From: Exiguobacterium indicum HHS 31
GTDB lineage: Bacteria; Bacillota; Bacilli; Exiguobacteriales; Exiguobacteriaceae
Assembly (NCBI RefSeq): GCF_001939065.1
Contig: NZ_MPSZ01000014.1
Location: 1 to 35,059, forward strand
DNA length: 35,059 bases
Direction of reading: 5' to 3'
A program made the position numbers and the translations under genes. Position 1 is the stretch's first letter; every line of letters begins with the position of its first letter. The notes beneath the pieces were generated by a model, which worked only from the letters and a program-made list of their open reading frames with translations, ran no database searches and was not told the origin of the DNA. This document shows, piece after piece, positions 24,112 to 32,639 of the stretch.

Positions 24112-24711
24112 TTAATAGACTTCGTAATTTTGACCCGTCTGTGCCCCTTCGACACTTTTCTCAAACGCCGTCGCGACACGTGACGCCGGAACGGCTTCAA
24201 AACCACGGAAGAAGGGTCCGTATTTTTCAAGCGACTCGATCAGTACGTTCGGACTGACACTGTTGATCCGAATACCTCGTGGCATCTCGATCGCTGCTGC
24301 GTGAACGAACGCTTTGACCCCACCGTTCGCAAGCGCAGCGGATGCGCCTTGACGAATCGGATCATCCATCATGATGCCGGTCGTCAGCGTAAAACTTCCC
24401 CCGTCTCGTACCGATTCCAAACCAAGTAAGACGAGATTGACCTGACCTTTTAGTTTACTGTCGATTCCGATTTGATTGAGCTCCGGTGTTAAGTCCGTCA
24501 ATGGACCAAAATGAGCGCCACCTGTCGCACTGATAACGGCATCAACAGAACCGACTGTTTCATACATCGCCCGAATACTTGCTTCTGATGTGATGTCGAC
24601 TTGCACATCCGCTCCGCTTCGTCCGGCACGAATGATGTCATGTCGCTCACTCAGCCGTTCGACGACTGCCTGCCCAATCGTTCCACTTGCCCCTACTACT
24701 AAAATTCGCAT
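24112..24711 (-). CDS. Short-chain dehydrogenase-like protein lacking the usual active site
   Basis: The 199-residue protein has a Rossmann fold beginning MRILVVGASGTIGQAVVERL with glycine-rich GASGTIG. It continues with the NADP-side VQVDITSEASIRAMYETV and a VISATGGAHFG segment. The catalytic Tyr-x3-Lys expected near residue 145 is absent; the region reads GASAALANGGVKAFVHAAA. This pattern fits the Lin1944-like SDR subgroup, classical in fold but without catalytic residues. It may bind NAD(P)H as a sensor or use other chemistry. I chose ATG 24711 (AAAGGGGAAGGG upstream). It follows the esterase gene by 38 bases on the same strand. Confidence 0.83.
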   Translation of the reverse strand: MRILVVGASGTIGQAVVERLSERHDIIRAGRSGADVQVDITSEASIRAMYETVGSVDAVISATGGAHFGPLTDLTPELNQIGIDSKLKGQVNLVLLGLESVRDGGSFTLTTGIMMDDPIRQGASAALANGGVKAFVHAAAIEMPRGIRINSVSPNVLIESLEKYGPFFRGFEAVPASRVATAFEKSVEGAQTGQNYEVY

Positions 24712-24749
24712 GATCCCTTCCCCTTTCACATCTAGCTTACCTATCTAGC

Positions 24750-25517
24750 CTACTGCACAGCAGCTGATGGTTTCAAGGAATGTACCGGATGGGTCTTTAA
24801 GAAGACGAGGATTTCTTCGAACAAACGTTGTTTGTCCCGATCGAGTGTCAGTAGATGTTTACTGTTCGGAAGAAGGACCTTTTTCTGATCTCGGCTCGGC
24901 ACTGTCGTTTCGATTCGCTCGAGACTTGCATGATAGACCGCATCATCTAAGGCGCCAAGGAATAGAGCGATGGGATGTGTGATCTTCGGCAAGACGACTC
25001 CTGTGTCGAGGATAAACTGTTGCAGTGCCCGTAAGTCTTTTTCCGGGCGTGGAAAATGACGGTCGACAAAATCTAAGATCCACTCTGGCGAACGATCGTC
25101 AAATTGAAAATACCGTTCTGTATACCGACGGACGCGGTGCTCGAGTCCCGCAATCGTCCGCTCAAGAATCGGCGTCGAGAGTAAGATGAGTCCAGCGCAT
25201 CCTGACTGTTCTGCCAGTCGAAGTGCTATCACTCCACCGAGTGATTGTCCGATCAAAAAGATGTCGTTGTGTCCTCGATCTTGTAAAAACGCGAGTCCGA
25301 CTTGCGCGGACTGCCAGACGTCTTCGATCGTCGTCGCAAACAAACGCTCCGGCGATTCCCCGTGCCCGGCGTAATTGGGCGCGTAACAGGTATAGCCGGC
25401 TGCATGTAAAAAACGAGCGAGTCCCCGCATCTCATTCGCACTTCCAGTAAAACTAGGTAACAACAAAACAGCAGGTCCGGGTCCTTCTAAGTACAGATTC
25501 TTTGATTTTGTAATCAA
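24750..25517 (-). CDS. Alpha/beta hydrolase of the carboxylesterase Est30 type
   Basis: The 255-residue protein carries the nucleophile elbow FLIGQSLGGVIAL (S92), a likely acid at D191 or D192 (LFLGALDDAVYHAS) and a catalytic H221 (PNSKHLLTLDRD). Spacing is very close to the Est30 triad. LLPSFTGSANEMRGLARFLHAAGYTCYAPNYAGHGESPE matches the family, though the usual HGF before the oxyanion site reads PSF. It probably hydrolyses short- to medium-chain esters in the cytoplasm. The start is TTG 25517, since AAGGAGGGG lies just upstream and the next in-frame Met would delete the first strands. It is 23 bases after the 188-residue protein gene. Confidence 0.85.
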   Translation of the reverse strand: MITKSKNLYLEGPGPAVLLLPSFTGSANEMRGLARFLHAAGYTCYAPNYAGHGESPERLFATTIEDVWQSAQVGLAFLQDRGHNDIFLIGQSLGGVIALRLAEQSGCAGLILLSTPILERTIAGLEHRVRRYTERYFQFDDRSPEWILDFVDRHFPRPEKDLRALQQFILDTGVVLPKITHPIALFLGALDDAVYHASLERIETTVPSRDQKKVLLPNSKHLLTLDRDKQRLFEEILVFLKTHPVHSLKPSAAVQ

Positions 25518-25540
25518 GTGCGCCCCTCCTTTTCATCTCT

Positions 25541-26107
25541 TCACACTTCCTCTACCGAAGCATCCTCCCGTAACGATTCTATAATCCGAAAGCCTGGGTA
25601 GTCCGCTTCGGATCGTCGTTCGCCACTTGACCGATAATAAGCATTCCAGTAACTGATCATCCGGTCTTCGATTCGCTTCATGTATGCCGGATCATCCTCG
25701 ACGAATCGCCGCTTCACTTCCGGATCCCATTGCTCGATTGCGGGTACGATGATATCGACGATGTCACGGACGTATTCACTAGCAAGTTCGATGATATAGG
25801 CAAGAACCCATCCGTCGTGTGGATGGTTTTTAAGTAACTGCTGAAGATACTGCTCACGAACATGACCATCATGGTGACGGGTGTAAAGGCAATATAAAAT
25901 CGTCTGTTGCGTCGACGTCAGCTTCTTAATCCGCTCCGAGTCGATTTCTGACACATATACACGCATCGGGATCTGTATATCTTCGTGCTCTATCTTCACT
26001 TTAATTGTCCCTGGTGATAAGCGTGTCCATCCAAACTGTAGAAACGCTTTAACGACCCGAACATCCTGTTCGTATCGTTTAGGAAATGCGGTGATCCAGC
26101 GATTCAT
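25541..26107 (-). CDS. Unrecognised 188-residue protein
   Basis: I do not recognise this protein. It is rich in charged and aromatic residues, has no signal peptide or membrane segment and appears mainly helical after residue 60. An N-terminal part with KVKIEHEDIQIPMRVYVSE may be beta-stranded. There are short hydrophobic helices such as GWVLAYIIELASEYVRDIVDIIVPAIEQW and a trailing acidic end. AGGAGGAG precedes the ATG. The glmS terminator is only 23 bases upstream, leaving no room for a separate promoter after the hairpin. It may be transcribed by read-through or from within glmS, and it probably forms an operon with the esterase and SDR genes. Confidence 0.75.
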   Translation of the reverse strand: MNRWITAFPKRYEQDVRVVKAFLQFGWTRLSPGTIKVKIEHEDIQIPMRVYVSEIDSERIKKLTSTQQTILYCLYTRHHDGHVREQYLQQLLKNHPHDGWVLAYIIELASEYVRDIVDIIVPAIEQWDPEVKRRFVEDDPAYMKRIEDRMISYWNAYYRSSGERRSEADYPGFRIIESLREDASVEEV

Positions 26108-26130
26108 CTCGTTCTCCTCCTAATATAAAA

Positions 26131-26170
26131 ACTCCAAACGACAGACGCTTACACGCCTGTCATTTGGAGT
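26131..26170 (-). terminator. Terminator of glmS
   Basis: Seventeen-base arms (26131-26147 and 26154-26170) pair with two wobbles around a 6-base loop and are followed on the minus strand by TTTTTATA. It lies 12 bases after the glmS stop. Confidence 0.92.
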
Positions 26171-26182
26171 CGATTTGTTTCC

Positions 26183-27979
26183 TTATTCAACCGTTACCGA
26201 CTTCGCCAAGTTACGTGGCTTATCGACGTCACAGTCGCGACCGAGGGCCGCGTAGTATGAGATTAATTGAAGTGGTAAGACCGACAAGAGTGGTGACAAG
26301 AGTGGCTCGACTGCTGGGATGACGAATGCATCTGTTGGCAATTCAAGACCTTCTGCTGCGATGACACACGCATTTGCCCCACGTGCGACGACTTCCTTGA
26401 TATTCCCACGGTTGTTGAGATGAACGTGTGGTTGTGTCACGAGCGCGATGACCGGTGTGTTGTCTTCAATCAAAGCGATCGGACCGTGCTTGAGCTCTCC
26501 ACCCGCGTATCCTTCTGCTTGGATATACGAGATCTCTTTAAGTTTCAATGCGCCTTCCATCCCGACGTATGCATCTTGTCCACGACCGATGAAGAACGCG
26601 TTGCGTGACTCAGACAAGTATTCTGTCGCGATTTCTTGGAAGCGATCCTTTTGAGACATGACCGACTCCATCGCACTTGAGATTTTACCGAGTTCCTTCA
26701 TAAGATCGAAGTTGACGGCAACCCCTTTTGCTTGAGCAAGGTCAAACGCAAGGACAGCAAGAACAGCGATTTGAGCTGTATACGCTTTTGTTGAAGCAAC
26801 AGCGATTTCTGGACCTGCATGGAGTAACAATGTTGCGTTAGCTTCACGTGACAATGTTGATCCTGGAACGTTCGTGATTGTCAGTGCCGGGTGACCGAGT
26901 TTCTTCGCTTCGACGAGAACAGCACGGCTATCCGCTGTTTCACCTGATTGTGAAAGGAAGAGGAAGAGCGGTTTCTCTGTCAATAATGGCATGTTGTATC
27001 CGAACTCAGAAGAGATGTGCACTTCTGTCGGGATGCCTGCGATTTGTTCGATCAACTGTTTTCCGATCAAACCAGCATGGTAGCTTGTTCCGCAACCGAT
27101 GATGTAGACGCGGTCACGACCAAGTACGAGATCACGGACTGATTGATCGAGTGTGATGTCGCCTGCTTCGTTTTGATATTTTTGAACGATGTTCCGGATG
27201 ACTGCTGGTTGCTCATCCATCTCTTTGAGCATATAGTGCGCGTACGTTCCTTTTTCGATATCTGATGCATCGATTTCAGCCGTGTACGCTTCACGCTCTT
27301 GGACGTTCCCGTCGAGATCTTGGATCGTCACGCTATCACGCGTCAAGATGATCATCTCACCATCATGCAACTCAACGAATTGATCCGTTACTTGCAACAT
27401 TGCCATTGCGTCTGAAGCGACGACGTTGAACGTACCATCACCGAGACCGACGAGAAGTGGTGATTTGTTTTTCGCGACGTATAAGACGTCTGGATTTTCA
27501 GCATCGATCAACGCGAGGGCATACGAACCATGCAAGACACGGAGTGTTTGACGGAATGCTTCCGCGACGTCACCTGTCTCGTTGAAGTTCTTTTCAATCA
27601 TCTGAACGATGACTTCTGTATCCGTGTCGCTCAGGAGATCGACGTTCAATTCTGCTTTTAGTTGCTCATCGTTTTCGATGACACCGTTGTGCACGAGTGT
27701 GAAACGTGCTGACGCACTTTGGTGTGGGTGCGCGTTTGGTACACTTGGGACACCGTGTGTCGCCCAACGTGTATGTCCGATTCCGACTGTGCCGTCTGCC
27801 TCAGCAGGAACGACTTCGCGTAGCGCAGCAATCCGGCCAACTTCTTTGTGGACTTGGACGCCGTCGTTGACGAACGCAAGACCTGCCGAGTCATAGCCGC
27901 GGTACTCGAGCTTCTCGAGACCTTTTAATAAAATTTCTTTCGTGTTGACCTGTCCGATCATACCTACGATTCCGCACAT
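26183..27979 (-). CDS. glmS: Glutamine-fructose-6-phosphate aminotransferase (isomerising)
   Basis: The 598-residue enzyme makes glucosamine-6-phosphate from fructose-6-phosphate and glutamine, the first step to UDP-GlcNAc for peptidoglycan. After Met removal C2 (MCGIVGMIG) is the nucleophile of the N-terminal glutaminase domain, which also has [11 protein letters not shown] and the NAHPH segment. Two SIS sugar-isomerase domains follow from about 280, with [22 protein letters not shown] and the C-terminal NLAKSVTVE tail. I chose ATG 27979 with GGAGAG upstream; the frame to 27994 would bury the nucleophile. Expression is probably limited by the glmS ribozyme in its 5' leader. In Bacillales the gene typically closes the cdaA-cdaR-glmM cluster, as here. 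Confidence 0.97.
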   Translation of the reverse strand: MCGIVGMIGQVNTKEILLKGLEKLEYRGYDSAGLAFVNDGVQVHKEVGRIAALREVVPAEADGTVGIGHTRWATHGVPSVPNAHPHQSASARFTLVHNGVIENDEQLKAELNVDLLSDTDTEVIVQMIEKNFNETGDVAEAFRQTLRVLHGSYALALIDAENPDVLYVAKNKSPLLVGLGDGTFNVVASDAMAMLQVTDQFVELHDGEMIILTRDSVTIQDLDGNVQEREAYTAEIDASDIEKGTYAHYMLKEMDEQPAVIRNIVQKYQNEAGDITLDQSVRDLVLGRDRVYIIGCGTSYHAGLIGKQLIEQIAGIPTEVHISSEFGYNMPLLTEKPLFLFLSQSGETADSRAVLVEAKKLGHPALTITNVPGSTLSREANATLLLHAGPEIAVASTKAYTAQIAVLAVLAFDLAQAKGVAVNFDLMKELGKISSAMESVMSQKDRFQEIATEYLSESRNAFFIGRGQDAYVGMEGALKLKEISYIQAEGYAGGELKHGPIALIEDNTPVIALVTQPHVHLNNRGNIKEVVARGANACVIAAEGLELPTDAFVIPAVEPLLSPLLSVLPLQLISYYAALGRDCDVDKPRNLAKSVTVE

Positions 27980-28043
27980 GTTACATCTCTCCATTTACAA
28001 GTATTTCCCTAAAGAGGAAACGGCTCTTGTTGAGAGGATCCCG

Positions 28044-28190
28044 ATCGGTCTGTTTGTCCGTCCAATCACTTGGACGATTTCAGAACGATTTACGGTATGG
28101 ATCTGGTACCGGGAGGCATCCGCCGAATGATTCGATAAACCTCCACCTCGTCAGCTTTCAACCTACGAAGAAAGCCCTGGCGCTTTTTAG
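28044..28190 (-). ncRNA. glmS ribozyme: glmS ribozyme (glucosamine-6-phosphate-activated self-cleaving riboswitch)
   Basis: On the minus strand the leader of glmS contains AAGCGCCAGGG, GACGAGGTGGAGG, TTATCGAAT and TTCGGCGGATGCCTCCCGG, all in the order of the known glmS ribozyme core. Cleavage is expected between A28184 and G28183, before GCGCC. A GTCCAA-GTGA-TTGGAC hairpin (28060-28075) matches the GNRA-capped P4, and ATCG/CGAT pairings around it match P3. The core ends about 65 bases before the start codon. When glucosamine-6-phosphate is high, cleavage lowers glmS mRNA. The 411-base gap between glmS and glmM also holds the promoter at 28224-28252 and the glmM terminator; I saw nothing else in 28253-28360. 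Confidence 0.95.
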
Positions 28191-28223
28191 TTCCGTCTGA
28201 CCCCGTTTCTGTCCGACTTCACC

Positions 28224-28252
28224 ATCATACGAACTTTACTTTGAAAAAGCAA
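28224..28252 (-). promoter_or_regulatory. Sigma-A promoter of glmS
   Basis: TTGCTT (28252-28247), 17 bases, and TATGAT (28229-28224) on the minus strand match the TTGACA/TATAAT pattern at 4 and 5 of 6 positions. Transcription would begin near 28217, about 33 bases before the ribozyme cleavage site, a usual arrangement. Confidence 0.75.
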
Positions 28253-28360
28253 GAAAGGTAACGTAGTTGTAACTATTCCCGATATTTCACTAATCAATAC
28301 GTATAATCCCTATTTTTTGTAAAAATCTCAAGCTGTTTTTCTAAAATAATTGTAAAAAAA

Positions 28361-28384
28361 GAAGCAGAGCAATCGCTCTGCTTC
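28361..28384 (-). terminator. Terminator of glmM
   Basis: A perfect 10-base stem (28361-28370 and 28375-28384) with an ATTG-type loop is followed on the minus strand by seven T. It ends the transcript from upstream (cdaA, cdaR, glmM) before the glmS promoter. Confidence 0.93.
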
Positions 28385-28391
28385 GGGTTTC

Positions 28392-29747
28392 TTAGTTTTC
28401 TTGTAACGCATAGTTCTCACGAACGACATTCGCGATCCGCTCGACGTACGCATCACACGCTTCTTGTGTCGGAGCTTCCGCCATGACACGAACGAGTGGT
28501 TCTGTTCCTGACGCACGAACGAGGATCCGTCCGTTCCCCGCCATTTCCGCTTCAACTTCCGCAATGATTGCTTGTACAGCAGGACCGCTCATTGCGCCAT
28601 TTTTATCTGAAACACGGATATTGACGAGACGTTGTGGGAAGATCGGCATCTCAGCTGCGAGTTCTGATAACTTCTTCCCTGTCGCTTTCATGATTTGCAA
28701 CAACTGGACGCCTGACAACATGCCGTCTCCTGTCGTTGAGTAATCCATGAAGATGATGTGCCCCGACTGTTCGCCACCGAGCGTATAGTCGTTCTTACGC
28801 ATCTCTTCGACGACATAACGGTCACCGACTGCTGTCTGAAGCGCCGTCATCCCGTTTTCTTTGACGGTTTTATGAAAACCGAGGTTACTCATGACCGTCG
28901 CAACGATCGTGTTGTCTTTCAGACGACCAAGTTCGTTCAAGTATTTCCCGCAGATGAACATGATTTTATCACCATCGACGATATCGCCGTTCTCATCGAC
29001 TGCAATCAAGCGATCGCCGTCGCCATCAAATGACAAACCGACATCTGCGCTCTTTTCTTTGACGAAGGCAGCAAGGTGTTCAGGGTGTGTCGAACCGACA
29101 CCATCATTGATGTTGAGTCCGTTCGGATTCGTTCCGATCGTCGATACTTCTGCTTCCAAGTCACCAAATAGACGTGGTGCGAGGCTTGACGTCGCTCCGT
29201 GTGCACCGTCAATCGCGACATGGATGCCTGAGAAATCTTCATCCGATGTCTGACGAAGCATATGCAGATACTTTTGTGCACCCTCAAAATAATCATGAAC
29301 GAAGCCGAGTTCTTTTCCGGCTGGGCGTGGCAATGTATCTTCTGCTTCATCGAGTAATGCTTCAATTTCAAGTTCTGTTGCGTCATCAAGCTTAAAGCCG
29401 TCTGATCCGAAGAACTTGATCCCGTTATCTTCTACTGGATTGTGCGACGCGGAAATCATGACTCCTGCTGTCGCATCCATTGTTTTTGTCAGATACGCGA
29501 CACCTGGTGTCGAGATGACACCTAGACGCATGACTTCTGCACCGATCGATAACAGACCCGCGATAAGTGCGTTCTCAAGCATTTGACCAGAAACACGTGT
29601 ATCGCGTCCAATTAAGACTTTAGGTCGTGTGCTTTCGTGTTTTGTTAACACGTAACCACCTGTTCGACCGAGGCGATACGCCAGTTCCGGTGTCAATTCT
29701 ACGTTTGCGACGCCGCGTACGCCGTCAGTTCCAAAATACTTACCCAT
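28392..29747 (-). CDS. glmM: Phosphoglucosamine mutase
   Basis: The 451-residue enzyme converts glucosamine-6-phosphate to glucosamine-1-phosphate. It starts [12 protein letters not shown] and has the phosphoserine loop MISASHNP with S101, the metal-binding FDGDGDR with D241, D243 and D245, and the substrate loop GGEQSGH. The C-terminal phosphate-binding motif is [15 protein letters not shown]. Its length matches the family. It follows cdaR by 29 bases, with AGGAAATAAC before the ATG. In other Firmicutes, CdaA, CdaR and GlmM form a complex in which GlmM inhibits CdaA; a joint operon supports the same here. It supplies the substrate route that GlmS starts. Confidence 0.97.
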   Translation of the reverse strand: MGKYFGTDGVRGVANVELTPELAYRLGRTGGYVLTKHESTRPKVLIGRDTRVSGQMLENALIAGLLSIGAEVMRLGVISTPGVAYLTKTMDATAGVMISASHNPVEDNGIKFFGSDGFKLDDATELEIEALLDEAEDTLPRPAGKELGFVHDYFEGAQKYLHMLRQTSDEDFSGIHVAIDGAHGATSSLAPRLFGDLEAEVSTIGTNPNGLNINDGVGSTHPEHLAAFVKEKSADVGLSFDGDGDRLIAVDENGDIVDGDKIMFICGKYLNELGRLKDNTIVATVMSNLGFHKTVKENGMTALQTAVGDRYVVEEMRKNDYTLGGEQSGHIIFMDYSTTGDGMLSGVQLLQIMKATGKKLSELAAEMPIFPQRLVNIRVSDKNGAMSGPAVQAIIAEVEAEMAGNGRILVRASGTEPLVRVMAEAPTQEACDAYVERIANVVRENYALQEN

Positions 29748-29776
29748 ATGTTATTTCCTCATTTCACTAATTTGTT

Positions 29777-31063
29777 TTAATTGGTCGGAACGGATGTCCG
29801 AGGCACGGCTTTTAACGTGACATCCATGTTATCCGGACGCAAGACATCGAAGGCTTTCGACGTCTGGTATGAAATCGGCAATCCATGTGTTCCTTCTTTT
29901 AGTCCTGTCACGTCGATGACCGCTTTAATGTCCGTCGCATCAATCGATGCTAGATCCGATTCTTTCCCACGGACAACGACATCCATCGTTTGGTTATAAT
30001 CAATCGTATACTTCGACTCATCAAACCCGTTCAATGTGACCGTCACACCCGGGATCGTTTTCTCTGCTCGATCCTCGACGGTTTCTGTCGTCGATTTCGC
30101 GTTTTCCTTTTCAACGACGATATTGACGGTAACCTGTGTCGGATCCATCGCCGTCGCGTTTTCCGGTTCCACGAGTTTGACGGTTTTTTCCGTCGTCTTC
30201 GTCAATCCCTTAAGCGAGACCGCTTCTGTATCAACGGAACCAATCCGTTCCAACTCTTCTTTTGTTCCATATAGACGAGCTTCCGTCGTGACGGGAACGA
30301 TCTTGACAACGGTATACCCTTTTTTGACGTTGTCTTTTGTCTTCACATTGATTGGTACCGTCTTACTTTCCTTATAGATCGGTACTGTGATTTCTAATTG
30401 CTCCGGTTGATAAGATGCATTAATCGTATTCCCGTTCGCATCCGTCGCTTTAGCATTGAACGTCTCTTTGAACGTCTCTGCCCGACCGGTCACATCAATC
30501 GGTACTTGGATTGCTGAAATCGCCTGTAACTTCTCCGCGCCTCCCGTGACTTCAACAGTTTGTTGGTTCGGTTGCGCTTCCCCAGCGACATATCCTTCAG
30601 CGATTTTGTTTTTATTGAGTAAGGCGACTTGTACCGGTACTTCTTTCGTAATTTTCTTATCGAGGAAGACTTCGATCGTCTGTTGTTTCGGCGTCACTTC
30701 GACATCTTTTCCAAAGCCAGTCGGTGTGACACGGACACGATGATAGCCCGGGTCGAGACCTTTCAAATCAATCGATAATCCAAAATCCTGAACAAGCCGG
30801 AGCATCGTCAAGCTACTCGAAGGACCTTTAACGGTGACCTCCATCGTATTTGGAATATTATAGGCGACCCATTGCGATTCATCATACTGGACCGTGACCG
30901 GTACGTCAAACTTCGTCGAGCCTTGTCCTGCGATCGGTAACAGACTAGCGGCATCGCTTTTTCCCGTCGTATTCGAACCTGCGACCATCAAATACAACAT
31001 GACGGCTAAGGCAACGGCAACGATGCGTAAAAACCAGCGCTCATTGAACCACTTTTCGAACAT
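29777..31063 (-). CDS. cdaR: YbbR-domain regulator of diadenylate cyclase CdaA
   Basis: The 428-residue protein has one N-terminal membrane helix at about residues 11-28 and a long outside part made of about four YbbR repeats. The repeats show alternating patterns such as VPVTVQYDES, VPVQVALLNKNKIAEGYVAG and VPINVKTKDNVKKGYTVV. The C-terminus is short (RTSVPTN). CdaR binds CdaA and tunes cyclic-di-AMP output. Its start overlaps the cdaA stop by one base in TAATG, which implies translational coupling and fits a stoichiometric complex. No ribosome binding site of its own is clear, consistent with coupling. Confidence 0.93.
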   Translation of the reverse strand: MFEKWFNERWFLRIVAVALAVMLYLMVAGSNTTGKSDAASLLPIAGQGSTKFDVPVTVQYDESQWVAYNIPNTMEVTVKGPSSSLTMLRLVQDFGLSIDLKGLDPGYHRVRVTPTGFGKDVEVTPKQQTIEVFLDKKITKEVPVQVALLNKNKIAEGYVAGEAQPNQQTVEVTGGAEKLQAISAIQVPIDVTGRAETFKETFNAKATDANGNTINASYQPEQLEITVPIYKESKTVPINVKTKDNVKKGYTVVKIVPVTTEARLYGTKEELERIGSVDTEAVSLKGLTKTTEKTVKLVEPENATAMDPTQVTVNIVVEKENAKSTTETVEDRAEKTIPGVTVTLNGFDESKYTIDYNQTMDVVVRGKESDLASIDATDIKAVIDVTGLKEGTHGLPISYQTSKAFDVLRPDNMDVTLKAVPRTSVPTN

Positions 31064-31926
31064 TATTTTTTCGCCCCCATCCAGTTCAAGAAGGAAGTAT
31101 TCGTCGGTTCGGCCTTGACGATCGTCTCAAGTAACTTCGTCCGCAAGGATTCTTCGTCGAGTTCCCGGTATAGACGTCCATTGATGGCGAGTGAGACACC
31201 ACCCGTTTCTTCCGAGACGACGAGCGTGACACTATCCGTCACCTCACTGACACCAATTGCTGCGCGGTGACGTGTTCCAAGCTCTTTTGAGATATGTGCA
31301 CTCTCAGACAGCGGTAAGTAACAAGCGGCTGCTGCTAACTTGCCTTGCTGGACGATGACGGCACCATCATGTAAGGGTGTATTCGGAATGAACAAGTTGA
31401 TCAGCAACTGACTCGTGATTTGTGAGCCGAGCGGAATACCCGTCTCCACGTATTCACTCAGTCCAGTCTCCCGTTCAATCGTCACGAGTGCCCCAATACG
31501 CCGTTTTGACATGTACTGAGCAGACGATACGAGCGCATCGACGATTCGAATTTGTTCATCTTCATCACTGACCGCACTACGCGAGAAGAATTTACTCGTT
31601 CGTCCTAAATGTTCCAGTCCACGCCGGAGTTCGGGCTGGAAGATGATGATAATCCCCAGTAACCCATAGGTGATGATTTGATTCAGTAAGAATTGCAGTG
31701 TTTTGAGTCCAAAAAAGCCACTCAGGAACCAACTGATCAAAATGACCGAGATCCCTTTAATGAGCTGGACCGCTTTTGTTCCTTTGACGATGATCATGAG
31801 ACGGTAAATGACGAACGTCACGACCGCAATATCAATCACGTCATTAATATAATCGTACCAATGTACGTTTTCTCCCAGTTTCAACAATTGAAATTGAAGT
31901 GGTTGCCAGCTGAAGTAATTCACCAA
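31063..31926 (-). CDS. cdaA: Diadenylate cyclase CdaA
   Basis: The 287-residue enzyme makes cyclic-di-AMP from two ATP. Three membrane helices lie at about 32-48, 55-72 and 77-97, followed by a DAC domain with the catalytic DGA motif (residues 187-189 in HDGAVIV) and RHR at 219-221. The start is TTG 31926 or GTG 31923; AGGGGG sits before both, and the GTG is spaced better. The product controls osmolyte and potassium balance and cell-wall homeostasis. It lies after rsiW, but a TATAAT promoter just upstream suggests it is also expressed independently. cdaR follows with a TAATG overlap. Confidence 0.95.
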   Translation of the reverse strand: MVNYFSWQPLQFQLLKLGENVHWYDYINDVIDIAVVTFVIYRLMIIVKGTKAVQLIKGISVILISWFLSGFFGLKTLQFLLNQIITYGLLGIIIIFQPELRRGLEHLGRTSKFFSRSAVSDEDEQIRIVDALVSSAQYMSKRRIGALVTIERETGLSEYVETGIPLGSQITSQLLINLFIPNTPLHDGAVIVQQGKLAAAACYLPLSESAHISKELGTRHRAAIGVSEVTDSVTLVVSEETGGVSLAINGRLYRELDEESLRTKLLETIVKAEPTNTSFLNWMGAKK

Positions 31927-31962
31927 CCGTGCCCCCTAACTCATCTGATTTAAACAGTTTCC

Positions 31963-31968
31963 ATTATA
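31963..31968 (-). promoter_or_regulatory. Extended -10 promoter upstream of cdaA
   Basis: TGCTATAAT on the minus strand is a full -10 hexamer with an upstream TG, so a strong -35 is not essential; the -35 region is a poor match. Transcription would start near 31956, about 30 bases before cdaA. It allows cdaA-cdaR-glmM to be expressed without sigma-W. Confidence 0.6.
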
Positions 31969-31975
31969 GCACAAA

Positions 31976-31996
31976 GGGACGAGTTCGACTCGTCCC
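31976..31996 (-). terminator. Hairpin between rsiW and cdaA (terminator or attenuator)
   Basis: Perfect 8-base arms (31976-31983 and 31989-31996) enclose a 5-base loop; only TTTG follows on the minus strand. With such a short T-tract it may end only part of the sigW-rsiW transcripts. It lies 6 bases after the rsiW stop. Confidence 0.65.
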
Positions 31997-32002
31997 AGCT
32001 GA

Positions 32003-32623
32003 TTATTGAAATAGACGCTTGATTCCGTACCATACGCGTTCGAATAATTGATCGATTTCCTTGATTTCTCCGGTCACGCTACCAGCACTCGCCGTGTACG
32101 CTTTCCCGTCAACGGTCATGACGTCGCCATTGACTTTCCCTTCGATGCGGACGTTCCCGCCTTCGACATAGAGATCTTGATCGACCGTGACACCTTTCGG
32201 GACAACGACCTCACCATTTTGAGCGACGATGCCTGGTGCATTCGTATAAGATAAGTCATGTTCTTCCTGTGCCATATAACCACCAAGGCTACCGACCGAC
32301 AAAAGTAAGAAAACAGCCGCTGCCGCGAGCAATGGATATTGCTTCATCTTCCCTCCAAAACGAGACGGTTGCGGTTGGTGCAGCAAAGCAGCGCTTGGCG
32401 TCTCCACCTGTTCAGGCAATTGTGCCAGCACGCGGGATGTAAAATCTGCCGATAATTTAGGCGCTGGAAGTTGACGCAGTCGAGCATCAAGGAGCCGATA
32501 CTCTTCGAACTCGTCCATCGCGTCTACTTCTCGTAACTCTGCTTCTAATCGCTCGAATTCCTCAGGTGGTTGGTTTTGGTCTAAATAATCCTGGATCCGT
32601 TCATGTACATGCTCTCGTGACAT
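32003..32623 (-). CDS. rsiW: Anti-sigma-W factor, zinc-free variant with bactofilin-like outer domain
   Basis: The 206-residue protein has a cytoplasmic helical domain, then LSADFTSRVLAQLPEQ at 58-72, which matches the APADFT-type motif next to the zinc domain of RsiW. One membrane helix lies at about 97-116. The outside domain has short beta repeats (NGEVVVPKGVTVDQDLYVEG, then VRIEGKVNGDVMTV) ending VWYGIKRLFQ. The His-x3-Cys-x2-Cys zinc site of B. subtilis RsiW is missing: no cysteine occurs, and aligned positions read about E29, V33 and M36. It should hold SigW at the membrane until proteolysis. I chose ATG 32623 (AAGGAGG upstream). It lies 16 bases after sigW. Confidence 0.87.
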   Translation of the reverse strand: MSREHVHERIQDYLDQNQPPEEFERLEAELREVDAMDEFEEYRLLDARLRQLPAPKLSADFTSRVLAQLPEQVETPSAALLHQPQPSRFGGKMKQYPLLAAAAVFLLLSVGSLGGYMAQEEHDLSYTNAPGIVAQNGEVVVPKGVTVDQDLYVEGGNVRIEGKVNGDVMTVDGKAYTASAGSVTGEIKEIDQLFERVWYGIKRLFQ

Positions 32624-32639
32624 GGTGAGTTCCTCCTTC

